Below, in pieces: positions 37,078 through 46,797 of a stretch of DNA of 64,000 nt (position 1 is its first letter; the number at the start of each line of letters is the position of its first letter). Below the pieces are notes generated by a model. That model searched no databases. It was not told the origin of the DNA and worked only from the letters and a program-made list of their open reading frames with translations. Origin of the DNA: Symbiodinium natans (lineage: Eukaryota > Sar > Dinophyceae > Suessiales > Symbiodiniaceae). Location of the stretch: NCBI GenBank assembly GCA_905221605.1, contig CAJNDS010002235.1:591343-655342 (forward strand), in the 5' to 3' direction. Both the position numbers and the translations under genes were made by a program.

Positions 37078-37170
37078 GTTTAGGGTTTAAACCCTAAACC
37101 CTAAACCCTAAACCCTAAACCCTAAACCCTAAACCCTAAACCCTAAACCCTAAACCCTGTTTAGGGTTTA
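37078..37170. repeat. Head-to-head telomere-repeat junction
   Basis: TTTAGGG units change to CCCTAAA at GGGTTTAAACCC (37083-37094). About ten CCCTAAA units follow, and the block then switches back to TTTAGGG near 37160. The first switch has the orientation expected from fusion of two telomere ends, but foldback replication could also make it. Confidence 0.85.
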
Positions 37171-38600
37171 GGGGTTAGGGATGGGGAATGAGGGTCCCCG
37201 GAAGAACCTACATGGTCAGTTCTCTCAATGGCGGTCCTTTTTTGGGGTACCTTAAATATTTGACGCCGTATCCACAAAGAGACATTTGGAGAACTCACCC
37301 AATGAGCTATAAAGATACCCTACTAAACAATTCTATGTAGGCAGCTATCTACGAAAAGAAAAAAACATATAAAGATAAAGAGGAACCCACAATAGAAACC
37401 ATCATAAACAGAGCAATGGCCAGTTTCCGAACCTGCATGGCCTTCTAAGAAGGATGCGGCGCCCCTGCTTCTTGGCTCTTGGGGCTTCGACGGGATTCGA
37501 GTACGCTAACCCTCAAGATCTTGAGGCCCCGGTTCACCTTAAACCATCTGTAATCCTGAAGCCCCAAACCCAAAGCCCTCTTTAACTTAAGCATGCTAAA
37601 CCAAAGGGAACAAGATAACTCTATGCTTGCCAAGCGACCAAGGTCTCTGGTTTGATTTTTTGGAGGAAGGCGATAAACAAGAAACAACTTTTATATCGGG
37701 TTTAGGATTTACGGGCTTACACTTTCATAGTGATTTTAAGCGGGGCTTTACGAAAATAGGGGACACAAAAACAGAACCCCCCCCCCCCCCCCAAAAAAAA
37801 AAAAAAAAAAATAAATAAATAAATAATAATAATAATAATAAAAATAAATAAATCGATTATAGGACCAGGGAATGTTCAATATATCTTCCAAGTCAAGTCC
37901 AGACTCACCGTCCACTGCAAGTTCAGGTTCGATTTGAGGGCTTAGGGTTTAGGGTTTATAGGGTTTATAGGGCTTATAGGGCTTATAGGGTCAATAGGGC
38001 TTTTAGGGTTTATAGCCTTTTTGCCGCAACTTTCATTGGGTTCATAGGGTTTGTAGGGTTTTTAGGGTTTATAGGGTTTATAGGTGTTTTGCAAGGCTTA
38101 GGGTCTAGGGTTTATGGGGTTAAAAGGCTTTTTGCCATACAGTAAACTCCAAAAAGTTGGAACATCCTTCTCCCCATACGCCAAAAGGTATGGTAAAGGG
38201 AATCCCAGCTCTATTCATCCTGAAACCATGTTGAATGAAACTGTCTGGAGCTTGCTGTAACTTTCATTTTAAGGGGTTTACAGGCTTAAAGGCTTTTCGC
38301 CATAACTTTCATTGTGTTATAGGGTTTATAGGGTTTAGGCATTAAAGGCTTGAGGTTTAGGGCTTATTTAGAGGCTTAGGGTTTGCCTTGCACCCCAAAC
38401 ATATCTAACCCTGAACCCTGAACAAGCCCTAAAACACCATCAACTCGAAGCCTAAAACCCCAAGCCCCACTCAGCCCTAAACCTTAAACCTTAAACCCTA
38501 AACCCTAAACCCTATCCCTCCCCCCCGGCACCGACGAGGGCGGCGAGAGCTCTGGATGCACCGCGTAGCATTTCAGGATGTCGAAGCCATGGAGCCAGGC

Positions 38601-38870
38601 TGGGTTTAGGGTTTAGGGTTTAGGGTTAGGGTTTAGGGTTTAGGGTTTAGGGTTTAGGGTTTAGGGTTTAGGGTTTAGGGTTTAGGGTTTAGGGTTTAGG
38701 GTTTAGGGTTTAGGGTTTAGGGTTTAGGGTTTAGGGTTTAGGGTTTAGGGGTTAGGGTTTGGGGTTTGGGGTTTGGGGTTTGGGGTTTAGGGTTTAGGTT
38801 TAAGGGTTTAGGGTTTAGGGTTTAGGTTTAAGGGTTTAGGGTTTAGGGTTTAGGATTTAGGGTGCTTCAA
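38601..38870 (+). repeat. Longest TTTAGGG array, with TTTGGGG variants
   Basis: About 270 bases. The first 150 are near-perfect TTTAGGG; then follow four TTTGGGG units and a mixed tail with TTTAAGGG. Confidence 0.95.
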
Positions 38871-39540
38871 GGTTTTAGGGCTTAGGGTTGAGGGTGTCGA
38901 TAGGTGAGGGGCGTTGAAGGTCTAGGGGGCTGGTTTTCGACGTTTCTGGCGGCTTTGGGGTTCTAGCTTTCTGGGGCTTAGGACAAAACAACCCAAACAG
39001 CTAGACCCTAAACCATAAATTCTAAACCCTATATGCCCCAAAACCCTCACAAAGCCAATCACCCTGCTCAAGCATACCACCAACCCCAAACCTTACACCC
39101 CAACAACTCGAAACTACAAACCCTACTAACCCCATAACCCCAAATCCTAAGCCTTAAACTACAAGCAACAACAAAAACCCTTAAATCTCTAAACCCTAAA
39201 GCCCTAAGCCGTAGAACCTAAACCCTAAAACCCTAAACCGTGTCTGGGGCCTAAGGAGTAGGGTCTAGGAGGTTTCAGGATTTGGGGTTCCTCGTCGGAG
39301 CAATCCTGCCTACGCATTTGCGCTGAAGGCTCCTGTGGTTGAGGGTTTAGGGCCGGAACATACAATTCCCACACACCTAATGTAAAGCATTCTCTTCGGG
39401 CATGGGGTTCTTGGGTTTCGGTTCTTGGTATAGGGACCTATTTCATTACAGTGGCTCTTCTGGGTAGGCCGTTTCATGTAATTAGGAGGGGGTAGAAACA
39501 GCAGGGGTAGAACCGGTTTTGCCAGCAGCATCCCTACGTA

Positions 39541-39655
39541 TATGAAGTAGGGTAATCTTTCTTGTACCCCCCAAAGGACACCCAATGTATACACTCACCA
39601 AAATTAAAAGGAACCTTATATACACTCACAAAAAACAGAAATATACCTGCTTCAT
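39541..39655. mobile_element. MITE family 3, copy B
   Basis: TATGAAGTAGGG to CCTGCTTCAT, with the interior CAATGTATACACTCACC and TATATACACTCAC matching the copy at 3389-3511 in the same orientation. Confidence 0.75.
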
Positions 39656-40294
39656 GAGGCCAAGAGCTACCCATGAGCCCTCAGAGAACGACCCGGATGT
39701 CTTGTGGGGCGGAGCCCAAAGCTTCGCAACCTACTAGAAGGCACCGGTGACCTTCAACCCTAAACCCTAAACCCTAAACCCTAAACCCTAAACCCTAAAC
39801 CCCAAACCCCAAACCCTAAACCCTAAACCCTATAAACCCCAAACCCTAAACCCTAAACCCTAAACCCCAAACCCCAAACCCTAAACCCTAAACCCTAAAC
39901 GCTGAAAAGCCACAGCCAAATCCCTTGAAGCCTTGAATACCTCAAACCCCTAGGGCCCGAAACCCAAACCTCGAAGCCGCCAAGCGGCAAAACTTGCCGA
40001 AGAGCGCGCCCTTCGGCGCAGAGAAGAGTGGCAGGCTCCTCCAGCGTTTTGAGAACAGCGGAACCCCTGAGGGGTTTGGGCTGCGGGTTCCCTCTTTACC
40101 TACAGTTCTACGGGGTTCGACCTACCAATTAAGGGTAGTTACTACTGACCTGTAAGTAAGTAAAGCCCCAGGTGGGGTTAAGGGCTTAGGGTTCAGGATT
40201 TGCGATGTGGTGCCAGCCAGGGCTCTCGAGCTTCGCACGCGTCTCGGCCAGCCCCACCTGTGCCAACAGGACAAGGTTGTAGTGCTTCTAGGCT

Positions 40295-40297
40295 AGT

Positions 40298-40336
<39 letters not shown>

Positions 40337-40349
40337 ACAAAAAGAGAGA

Positions 40350-40382
<33 letters not shown>

Positions 40383-40580
40383 CTAGAGAGAGAGAGAGAG
40401 CTAGAGAGCTAGAGAGCGAGAGAGCGAGAGAGCGAGAGAGCGAGAGAGCAGAGAGCTAGAGAGCTAGAGAGCTAGAGAGTTAGAGAGCCACAGAGCTAGA
40501 GAGCTAGAGAGCTAGAGAGCTAGAGCGCTAGAGGGAGAGAGAGAGAGAGACAGACGGCTAGAGAGAAAGGGGGAGAGGTG
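40295..40580 (+). repeat. (GA)n with GAGAGCTA octamer-like repeats
   Basis: A GA dinucleotide run passes into arrays of GAGAGCTA, GAGAGCGA and related units, then back to GA. Glutamate/arginine-rich open frames here are repeat translations. Confidence 0.95.
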
Positions 40581-40956
40581 TGTGTATATATATATATGTA
40601 TATTGATATGTGTTTGTAATGCATGCAAAGTCTAGGGATGAGATGAGGGCTTAGGATTTAGAGTCTCAAAAGAGTCTGCCTTCTGTGGTCTCATGAGATT
40701 TGAAAAGGGTTGGGGCTCAGGGTTCCGGAGTTTAGAATGAGGGCTTTGGGGCGTTGTGGCAATTTTCAATAATAGTCAGGAAAAGAATCAGGAACAAAGA
40801 GCCAACTCAAAAAAAAAAACAGAACGCCCGAAACCCTAGACACCAAAGCCTTGCACCCGAGTGTTGCATTTTTGTGGAGATGGGTACTTCAGGGTTTAGG
40901 GTTTAGAGTCTTCAGAGTGTAGACGCCCGCTGAAACCAAAAACATCCGGAAAGCCT

Positions 40957-41095
40957 AACCCTAAACCCTAAACCCTAAACCCTAAACCCTAAACCCTAAA
41001 CCCTAAACGCTAAACCCTAAACCCTAAACCCTAAACCCTAAACCCTAAACCCTAAACCCTAAACCCTAAACCCTAAACCCTAAACCCTAAACCCC
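40957..41095 (-). repeat. CCCTAAA array next to the C-rich tract
   Basis: About nineteen heptamers with one CGCTAAA variant. This is the last telomere-like array before the C/G-rich tract and the viral element. Confidence 0.95.
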
Positions 41096-41269
41096 AACTC
41101 CGGGCTGGGGTTTGACGCCATCGCGCCTCGCGACCCGCGAAGTCGCAGCTTTCTTCGATGCCTCTGCTCGGAACTGCTACACTATACTGGGAGAGGTTTG
41201 GGGTCCCTAGAAAATAACTATCCGCCGACCCCTAGCGGGGCGGCGTCAGTGAAGACCCATTACCCCTAC

Positions 41270-42750
41270 CACCTACTCCACCCCATCCAAAGCTCGACCG
41301 GCCCCCAGTGCATGCCCCCCCTCTTGCCCTACCCCCACCCCCCGCTCCTTCCCTTGCCCAAGCCCCCCACGCACCCCGCCATGCTTCTCATGGACCCATC
41401 CGCCCGCTTGCCCTACCCCCACCACCCACGCACCCGCCCCCCGCTCCTTCCCTTGCCCAAGCCCCCCACGCACCCCGCATGCCCCTCACCCCCAACCCCC
41501 CCCACCCCGCACGCACCCTGCCCCGCCGCCCACGCTTGTCATGGACCCATGGCTCCTGGCCCCCAACCCCCACCCCCACCCCCCACCGCCCCCACCCCCA
41601 CCCCCCACGCACCCGGCCCTCACCGGACCATGGTACCACCTACTCCACTCGACCGGCCCCCAGTGCATGCCCGCCCACTTGCCCTACCCCCACCACCCAC
41701 GCACCCCGCCCCCCGCTCCTTCCCTTGCCCAAGCCCGCCACGCACCCCACCATGCTTCTCATGGACCCATGGCTCCTCCCAGTGCATGCCCGCCCGCTTG
41801 CCCTACCCCCACCACCCACACACCCGCCCCCCGCTCCTTCCCTTGCCCAAGCCCCCCACGCACCCCGCATGCCCCTCACCCCCAACCCCCCCCACCCCGC
41901 ACGCACCCTGCCCCGCCGCCCACGCTTGTCATGGACCCATGGCTCCGGCCCCATGGCTCCACCCCCACCCCCAACCCCCACCCCCACCCCCCACCACCCC
42001 CACCCCCACCCCCCACGCACCTGGCCCTCACTGGGGCCGCGCATGCCCGCTCCGCCCGCTCCGCCCGCTCCGCCCGCTCCGCCCGCTCCGCCCGCTCCGC
42101 CCTCCGCCCTTCCAGCCCCGCCTCCTCCCCTCTGGCCCATGCTCCCACTCTCCATCCCCTTGACCTACCCCTCATGGACCCAGCTCCCTCCCCCTTACCC
42201 CTCACACACCCATGCCCCTCATGGACCCATAGCTCCTGGCCCCATGGCTCCCATTCCTTGTGGTCCACGGCCCAAGCAGGTGGCTTCTCCGCCCCTACCC
42301 CCACCACCTCTATCCTTCCCGCTCCGCATACTCCTTCCCTTGCCCAAGCCCCCCACACACCCCGCATGCCCTTCACCCCCAACCCCAACCCTACCCCCAC
42401 CACCCACGCACCCCGCCCCCCGCTCCTTCCCTTGCCCAAGCCCCCCACGCAACCCGCCATGCTTCTCATGGACCCATGGCTCCTCCCTTGCCCTTGCCAT
42501 TTTCTCCAGCCACTTTCCACTTACCTCACCTCCTCCACCTACCCCTCCACTTCCCTGCCCCCCCCCCTTCCTCCCCGCTCTCACCGCTCTCATCGCTCCG
42601 CCTCCCTATGCCCCCGAGTTACTCCTAATCCAACACCAACCCTCACTCCCCCCTCCACAGTCACCCCCCCCCCCCCAACCCCACCCCCCCCCACCCCCCC
42701 CACCCCACCACCGCCCACCCCCGCCCCCAAACCCACCCCCACGCCCCCAC

Positions 42751-42784
<34 letters not shown>

Positions 42785-43057
42785 ACCCCCCCACCCCCCC
42801 ACCCCCCGCACACGCCCCCCCCACGCCTGCTCCGCTCCCCCCTTCCCTCTCACCCTGCGTGTCCTCTTCCTTCCACTCCCCCACCCACCCCTCCCCCACC
42901 CGCCCCCCACTCCCTCTCTGTGCTCCCATCCCTGCCCTCACCGCTCTCATCACTACCCCCTCCCCACCCTCTGCCTATACCCATCCTTCCCTGCCACTTT
43001 TTCTCCACCCACTCTCCACTTACCTCACCTCCTGCACCTACCCCTCCACTTCCCCCC

Positions 43058-43114
<57 letters not shown>

Positions 43115-43376
43115 ACTCCCCTGTCCTCTGCCTGTAGGCCTCTACTCCGCCTGACTCTCACCGCTCACCGCTCTCATCACTACCCCTCCCCACCCTCTGC
43201 CCTTGCCCGTCCTCCTTCCCTGCCACTTCTTCTCCAGCTACTTCCCACTTACCTCACTTGCCCTTGCCACTTTTTCTCCAGCTACTTCCCACTTACCTCA
43301 CTTGCCCTTGCCACTTTTTCTCCAGCCACTTTCCACTTACCTCACCTCCTCCACCTACCTCTCCACTTCCCCTCTC

Positions 43377-43452
<76 letters not shown>

Positions 43453-43640
43453 ACTCCCCTGTCCTCTGCCTGTAGTCTCCTACTGCGCATGTCAGGATTC
43501 CAATCCAGCCCGCCGCCCCTCCCCGCTCTCACCCCCCACCCCCCCTCCCACCCCCCCCCACCCTGCCGCCTACTCCCCCCCCCCCTTCCTCCTGCTTGTT
43601 CCAACTTGGCGTCCCCCACACAGCCCCCCCCCCACCCCCA
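41270..43640. repeat. C-rich low-complexity tract with minisatellites
   Basis: Extremely C-rich on the plus strand. A unit containing TTGCCCTACCCCCACCACCC and CATGCCCCTCACCCCCAACC recurs with a period of 390 bases (41461 against 41851). GCCCGCTCC is repeated six times (42046-42105). A 44-base unit CTTGCCCTTGCCAC..ACCTCA is tandem at 43257-43344. C runs of about 32, 56 and 75 bases lie at 42753, 43059 and 43378. Overlapping proline-rich frames of up to 609 codons are open because C-rich DNA lacks stop codons; they are not called as genes. Confidence 0.9.
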
Positions 43641-44690
43641 CCCCGCCCCCACGGTGAGAGGGTTGGGGCGGAAGGCAGGGTGGAGCTGGACAGGGGAGGT
43701 GACGGTCGAGGGTTGGTGGAGTTGGGGGCGGAAGGCAGGGCTAGAGATTTGTCAGGGGGCTCGGGGGTAGGGGCCTAGGAGGGAAGGGATGGGGGGGGTG
43801 GGGGGGTGGGGGGAGAGGGGCAGGGGGGCAAGCCTAGTGGTTGGTGGGGGGGGTGGTGGGGGGTGGGGGGGAGGGGATTCCAGGGGCGAGGGAGGGATGG
43901 GGGGGGTGGGGGGGTGGGGGAGGGGGCGGAGTTGGTGTCAGGCAGGGGTGGACTGGGGGGCATAGGGAGGGGGAGTGATGAGTGGACTGGAATCCTTCAA
44001 ACACTCGAGATGCCCCCCAGATCCCAGATCCTCCCAATCCCCCCCAGATCCCCACCAGACCCCCCCAGCCCCCCAGCCCCCCCGCCCCCAGCAGACCCCC
44101 CGGCAGCCCCTCCCAGATCCCCAAGAGAGTGGCTGGAGAAAAAGTGGCAGGGAAGGAGGATGGGTGGCAGAGGGTGGGGAGGGGGTAGTGATGAGAGCGG
44201 TGAGGCAGGGGAGCGGGAGTGAAGGAATGTCGGGGGTGGGGGTGGGGTGGGGGGGGGTGGGGTGGGGGGGGGGTGACTGTGGAGGGTTGGTGTTGGATTA
44301 GGGAGTAAGTCGGATGAGAGCGGTGAGAGCGGGGAGAGCGGTCAGGGCGGGCGTGCATTGGAACCCCTAAAACACTAGAGATTGGTGAGGAGCGGCGTAG
44401 GGGGTGGGGCTAGGCCTAGGGGGGGGGGGGGGGGGGGGGGGGGAAGAGGGGGGGGGGGGTCGTCGGGGCCAACAGGCAGGCGAGGGGGGGTGTGGGGGGG
44501 GTGGGAGTGGGGGGTGGGGTGGGTGGGTGTGGGGGAGTGGAGTGAAGGAAGCAAATAGGCTGCAGGGTTGCAGGGTGGGGCGGGTGGAGGGGGTGTGGGG
44601 ATGGTGCGGGGGAGAGCGGTGAGAGCGGGAGGACCATGGAAGGAGATGGTGGGGAAGGGGCGGCGGAGTAGGCGTGGGGAGGTAGAGTAG
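43641..44690. repeat. G-rich tract, partly the inverted copy of the C-rich tract
   Basis: Strand asymmetry flips from C-rich to G-rich near 43640. The complement of 44130-44216 reads CTCTCATCACTACCCCCTCC and GCCACTTTTTCTCCAGCCAC, matching 42940-43015. The complement of 44270-44340 carries TCCAACACCAACCCTC, as at 42630. Bases 44020-44115 are a C-rich inclusion. No gene. Confidence 0.8.
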
Positions 44691-44697
44691 TGAAGGG

Positions 44698-44847
44698 CCT
44701 CGCCCTTCGGCTAAGATGGTCTCACACCCCATACCCCCCCCTACACTTTTACACCTATAACAAATAAGCCTAATCAAATAGGGTATATCTAAAGACTCTA
44801 TTTTGGATATAGGGATATCCAAAAGACCATCTTCCCAAAGGGCGAGG
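44698..44847. repeat. Inverted repeat at the host/virus boundary
   Basis: CCTCGCCCTTCGGCTAAGATGGTCT (44698-44722) pairs with AGACCATCTTCCCAAAGGGCGAGG (44824-44847) with few mismatches; the loop is about 100 bases. It lies where G-rich DNA gives way to AT-rich coding DNA. It may be the terminal repeat of the viral element, a small foldback transposon, or a hairpin at the integration site. The far end of the element is outside the window, so the terminal-repeat reading cannot be tested here. Confidence 0.6.
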
Positions 44848-44926
44848 TTAGGTAGATAGAATTTATGGTAAATTTAGGGGATTGCGGGGCAATGCTTCGC
44901 GTTTCGGGGCTTGAGTGCAGTAGTTC

Positions 44927-44953
44927 ATACAACATATTTTTATTATGTTGTAT
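44927..44953. terminator. Hairpin after the leftmost viral gene
   Basis: ATACAACATA and TATGTTGTAT form a perfect 10-base stem with a 7-base loop, 13 bases past the stop codon of the leftward gene at 44966. Position suggests a 3'-end signal; function is inferred. Confidence 0.5.
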
Positions 44954-44965
44954 CAATTACTGGAT

Positions 44966-45454
44966 TTAATCAAGGGGTTGTAATGATTCAAGATATTCTA
45001 TGTGTTGAAACGTTCGTGTTGATATTGTTTTTGGCTCTATTAATGTGATTTTGTCTGGGAACATCTTATGTAGTTTTTTGTAGAGTTCGTGTTGTTGTTT
45101 CCTATATTCCATATATATTTCTTCTTGTATCTCATCTGTAAGCTTCCCCTGTTCTCTCAACTCTTTCAGTTTTGAAAGTAGTTCTTCTCGCAAGTTGTAT
45201 AGTTCAGAATTTGGATGTGTGCCGGAGTAAAGATGAACATCCCAATTCTCGTGCTTGACTCTTCGTCCACACTCTTCGCAGTACCTGCTTTGCATTGCTC
45301 TTATTTGCTTTCTTTTTGCGTTGTGTTCCTCCTTATTTTCGGCATACCATCTTCTTCTTGCTTCTCGGCACTTACCACAACATCTAAACCCTTCAAAATC
45401 AGCTACGTCTTTCACTCTCGTACATTTCACACATTTCTGCATTTCAGTCTCCAT
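44966..45454 (-). CDS. Zinc-finger protein, PLV accessory
   Basis: 162 residues, starting at an ATG. Residues 8-11 (CVKC) and 26-29 (CGKC) look like a four-cysteine zinc site. Residues about 59-80 (YCEECGRRV..H..LYSGTH) form a C2H2-like finger resembling the C-terminal fingers of the GIY-YIG proteins in this element. The rest is charged and helical, with a lysine/glutamate-rich middle. The family is not recognised; nucleic-acid binding is the simplest inference. It is the last gene before the boundary and reads towards the host DNA. Its upstream region contains CCATTCAAGGAAGAAA, also found upstream of the polymerase-helicase gene. Confidence 0.75.
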   Translation of the reverse strand: METEMQKCVKCTRVKDVADFEGFRCCGKCREARRRWYAENKEEHNAKRKQIRAMQSRYCEECGRRVKHENWDVHLYSGTHPNSELYNLREELLSKLKELREQGKLTDEIQEEIYMEYRKQQHELYKKLHKMFPDKITLIEPKTISTRTFQHIEYLESLQPLD

Positions 45455-45471
45455 ACTCTAATATTTAAAGT

Positions 45472-45512
45472 CTTCTTGTCTTTAAATACTTTCTTCCTTG
45501 AATGGTTCAAAA
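45472..45512 (-). promoter_or_regulatory. Upstream motif shared with polymerase gene
   Basis: Read on the minus strand, CCATTCAAGGAAGAAA is followed by G.ATTTAAAGA(C)A, about 30-50 bases before the start at 45454. The same order occurs at 58315-58345 before the gene at 58376. Two genes 13 kb apart on opposite strands share it, which suggests a promoter element of one expression class. Confidence 0.5.
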
Positions 45513-45797
45513 ATAAACATCCTTATCAGCATCATACACAACATTATAATATTTCATTGTTTCTTCCTTGGGTTGTTTAATGTCTTTATTATTAAGTTTG
45601 CTTATATAGGCACTCCTGCGATTATTATAATTAGCATCCATAATATTAGGTTTATTATCACTAGGTTTAATATTCTCTTTGTTTCCTTCCAACTTTACAA
45701 CTCTTTCAACGAGACTGTTAACTAGTTCTTTTAACTCTTTAACTTCTTCTTTTAATTTCTTGATGGGACTTTTGATTTCTGTCGAGCAATCACTCAT
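45507..45797 (-). CDS. Small coiled-coil protein
   Basis: 96 residues. Residues 10-40 (IKKLKEEVKELKELVNSLVE and onward) show a clear leucine/valine heptad pattern, so an oligomerising coiled coil is likely. The remainder is polar, ending in YNVVYDADKDVYF. No family is recognised. An AATCTAGG motif lies 12-18 bases before the ATG (minus strand), as at several other genes here. The gene ends about 50 bases before the next leftward gene, whose shared motif overlaps its 3' end. Confidence 0.7.
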   Translation of the reverse strand: MSDCSTEIKSPIKKLKEEVKELKELVNSLVERVVKLEGNKENIKPSDNKPNIMDANYNNRRSAYISKLNNKDIKQPKEETMKYYNVVYDADKDVYF

Positions 45798-45830
45798 ATA
45801 TACAAACCTAGATTAAAAGTTTTAAAAGTT

Positions 45831-46028
45831 TTAACGCGCACGTAAGACCTTCTGAATCTTCCTCCTCTCGCCTTCCTTTCTTAAGTCCTCTCTACAGTTC
45901 TTACAGTTTGACGAATAACTATTGTTGCTTACAATCACAAAGTTATTACTCGGATACTCCTTTTTGCACCTCTTGCATTCAATGAGATGTTCTTTGACCT
46001 CTTTAACTTCACCAAATACAACAAGCAT
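45831..46028 (-). CDS. Small zinc-ribbon-like protein
   Basis: 65 residues from the ATG at 46028; the frame extends to 46046 but only through a TTG, so the ATG is preferred. Residues about 18-21 (CKRC) and 42-45 (CKNC) form a CxxC..CxxC site, followed by an arginine/lysine-rich tail. The layout (CxxC, F/Y-rich spacer, CxxC, basic helix) resembles the N-terminus of the protein at 44966, so the two may be paralogues or share a fold. Role unknown; nucleic-acid binding is inferred. Confidence 0.65.
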   Translation of the reverse strand: MLVVFGEVKEVKEHLIECKRCKKEYPSNNFVIVSNNSYSSNCKNCREDLRKEGERRKIQKVLRAR

Positions 46029-46336
46029 TATATAATTAGCTAACAAAATATATCATAACATAACGAAATGTTATGATGTATCCATTTTCCTTAAGATTTA
46101 ACATAGCTCCAAACTAATTATTATCGTATGCTTATGACACGATAAATTAGATAAGAGTGTCAGATACTTCCCTTTCTCAGTCCTCTCATCATGAAAGCAC
46201 GTGGGCGCATGGGGGTCCATTCGGCAATTTTTTATATGTTTATGTCTGGGTCGCTTCGTCAGAAGCCTCGCGAGACTTCGTGACTTATGGCACTATACAC
46301 TGTCAATATATATTAGGTTTTAAACTTTACGTATTA
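46029..46336. other. 308-base intergenic region
   Basis: No credible gene; the only open frame starts with GTG. It holds a hairpin (ATCATAACAT at 46052-46061 with ATGTTATGAT at 46068-46077) and one copy of a GC-rich palindromic motif (46248-46290) that is also found inside the gene at 56660. GC content rises sharply over that copy. Confidence 0.6.
46248..46290 (+). repeat. GC-rich palindromic motif, intergenic copy
   Basis: GGGTCGCTTCGTCAGAAGCC then TCGCGAGACTTCGTGAC. It matches the motif copies at 56836, 57110, 57387 and 57443. CCTCGCGAG is nearly self-complementary. The copy lies outside any gene, so the motif is at least partly a DNA-level repeat. Confidence 0.7.
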
Positions 46337-46783
46337 TTAATCCATTAAATTTAAATTCCTTTTCTTTATAAAATGAACGTCTTTGTCTAGTTTCTTAACA
46401 TCTTCCCTTATCTCTTTTATGTCTTCTTCTGTTTTATATATCTTCTTCTCTATTCTACTCTTAAGTTCCTTTATATCATCCGCATTCTTTTCAATCCTTT
46501 CGTCGCATTCTTCTGGTGTAGGCTTTCTACCTGCCCCCCAACCTGTGTCACAGATTCCAACGCTTCCTGTTTGGTCTGGTTTAAATATGTTATTGTCAGG
46601 AGTCACTCCGCGACCGACCTTATAACTGCTCCTATCCTCAACTATGATTATCGTTTGCTTGTTGTCTTCATTGGTGCGTTTAGTTTCCTTATGGTAAGTG
46701 TTCTTTTTGCACCTACAAGGCAAACAACTCAGACTTGTAGGCGTTAGTTCTAACCCTCCTTCCCTTTGTTCGTTGTCTGTCAT
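46337..46783 (-). CDS. Coiled-coil protein of unknown function
   Basis: 148 residues, ATG start. The N-terminal third carries a small cysteine group (CLPCRCKK, residues 20-27) that may bind metal. The middle has a glycine-rich stretch (VGICDTGWGAGRKPTPEECD). Residues about 95-140 are a strongly charged heptad region (DDIKELKSRIEKKI and onward) that predicts a coiled coil. No family is recognised. AATCTAACCTAG lies just before the start codon. It follows the 53-residue gene at 46798-46959 on the same strand with a gap of 14 bases, consistent with joint expression. Confidence 0.7.
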   Translation of the reverse strand: MTDNEQREGGLELTPTSLSCLPCRCKKNTYHKETKRTNEDNKQTIIIVEDRSSYKVGRGVTPDNNIFKPDQTGSVGICDTGWGAGRKPTPEECDERIEKNADDIKELKSRIEKKIYKTEEDIKEIREDVKKLDKDVHFIKKRNLNLMD

Positions 46784-46797
46784 TTAACTAGGTTAGA

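Larger units (their letters stand above)
34801..41196. other. Gene-poor mosaic, part 7
   Basis: Contains AT-rich TATATG/ACATACA stretches (34990-35160), telomere-like arrays (36640-36710, 36840-36960, 37078-37170, 38601-38870, 39757-39900, 40957-41095), an A-tract with TAAATAAA/TAATAA runs (37792-37855) and a (GA)n complex (40295-40580). Bases 37925-38120 and 38320-38345 carry many TTATAGGG variants. No gene is supportable. Confidence 0.6.

Noticed and set aside
41198-43657. Very long proline-rich open frames (up to 609 codons) and glycine-rich frames on the other strand
   Set aside because: They overlap in all frames and follow from C-rich DNA lacking stop codons; composition mirrors the tract and no domain is present.
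46157-46348. 63-codon rightward frame in the 308-base gap
   Set aside because: Starts with GTG, contains the palindromic motif and lacks coding character outside it.
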